Assembly: GCA_024640835.1 (NCBI GenBank)
Contig: JAHEEH010000102.1
Coordinates: 1-6,885, forward strand
Length of the DNA: 6,885 bases
Direction of reading: 5' to 3'
From: Bacteroidota bacterium
GTDB taxonomy: Bacteria > Bacteroidota > Rhodothermia > Rhodothermales > UBA10348
The notes under the pieces are model-generated. The model was not told the DNA's origin, made no database searches, and worked only from the letters and a program-made list of their open reading frames with translations. This document shows positions 6,671-6,885 of this stretch, in pieces. A program made the translations under genes and the position numbers. Numbering within the stretch: the stretch's first letter is position 1; each line of letters opens with the position of its first letter.

Positions 6671-6885
6671 TCACTCGTCTTCCAGGAACCGATACGTGCC
6701 CCCGGCCTCCGCCTCGACGGCGATCGACCCCGGTGCCGGGGAGTCGAACGGGACCGGGGAGCCGTCCCGCTCCACGCGCCCCGTCGGGACGCCGCGGAGC
6801 GCGATCCGTCCATCGTGGGAGACCCGCAGGACGACCTCGACCGGCCGGCCGTCCCGCCACGCGATGTCGACGGTGAACCCACCGC
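6671..6885 (-). CDS. C-terminal end of a probable GH95-type alpha-fucosidase (N-terminus off right edge)
   Basis: Only the last 70 residues lie in the window, read from 6883 to the TGA at 6673-6671. The segment opens GGFTVDIAWRDGRPVEVVLR, continues with beta-strand-like stretches (VSHDGRIALRG) and ends AVEAEAGGTYRFLEDE. The pattern of GGF-x-VD-hydrophobic-x-W-x-DG followed by a strand, and a final G-x-x-Y-x-F, recalls the beta-sandwich C-terminus of GH95 inverting alpha-1,2-L-fucosidases and related hydrolases with an (alpha/alpha)6 barrel. The catalytic domain is outside the window, so activity, signal peptide and substrate cannot be checked. A GH29 fucosidase at the other end of the window makes a second fucosidase plausible. 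Other hydrolase families with a similar C-terminal sandwich remain possible. It converges on the DUF4954-like gene with 11 bases between the stop codons. Confidence 0.6.
   Translation of the reverse strand, partial: GGFTVDIAWRDGRPVEVVLRVSHDGRIALRGVPTGRVERDGSPVPFDSPAPGSIAVEAEAGGTYRFLEDE

Noticed and set aside
1..6885. CRISPR arrays, tRNA genes, insertion sequences, or toxin-antitoxin and phage-defence genes
   Set aside because: No regularly spaced repeats, tRNA-like cloverleaf, terminal inverted repeats with a transposase, or defence-type protein motifs were seen on either strand.

Overview
The window is a gene-dense, high-GC segment (by eye about two-thirds G+C, with strongly G/C-biased third codon positions) from a bacterial chromosome. 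It carries five complete genes and two genes cut off by the window edges. I see no tRNA, rRNA, CRISPR array, transposase or phage gene. The glucosamine-6-phosphate deaminase of the E. coli allosteric type, the large DUF4954-like hexapeptide protein (a family I associate mainly with Bacteroidota and spirochaetes) and two fucosidase-type glycoside hydrolases suggest a glycan-degrading member of the Bacteroidota/FCB side of the tree, perhaps a high-GC lineage such as Rhodothermia. Clear Shine-Dalgarno motifs before three genes are atypical of classical Bacteroides, so the placement is tentative.

Layout, left to right. The minus strand first holds the N-terminal 179 residues of a secreted GH29 alpha-L-fucosidase (start at 539, running off the left edge). 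Also on the minus strand is a small HD-domain hydrolase (662-1129). A 250-bp divergent spacer (1130-1379) with hairpin-forming sequence separates these from a plus-strand run of four genes: an acyl carrier protein (1380-1619), a fused ADP-forming acyl-CoA synthetase (1649-3790), glucosamine-6-phosphate deaminase NagB (3847-4653) and a DUF4954-like left-handed beta-helix protein (4680-6659). Eleven bases after this last stop, a convergent minus-strand gene ends. Only its C-terminal 70 residues are in the window, and they resemble the C-terminal domain of GH95 alpha-fucosidases.

How the genes may work together (inference). The outer genes would release fucose from fucosylated glycans. NagB would channel amino sugars into glycolysis as fructose-6-phosphate plus ammonia. 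The ADP-forming synthetase would recover ATP from acetyl-CoA or another acyl-CoA. The DUF4954-like protein directly after nagB is likely tied to amino-sugar or sugar-nucleotide metabolism, but its reaction is not known to me. The pairing of a stand-alone acyl carrier protein with an NDP-forming acyl-CoA synthetase, 29 bases apart and outside any visible fatty-acid gene cluster, is the least expected arrangement here.
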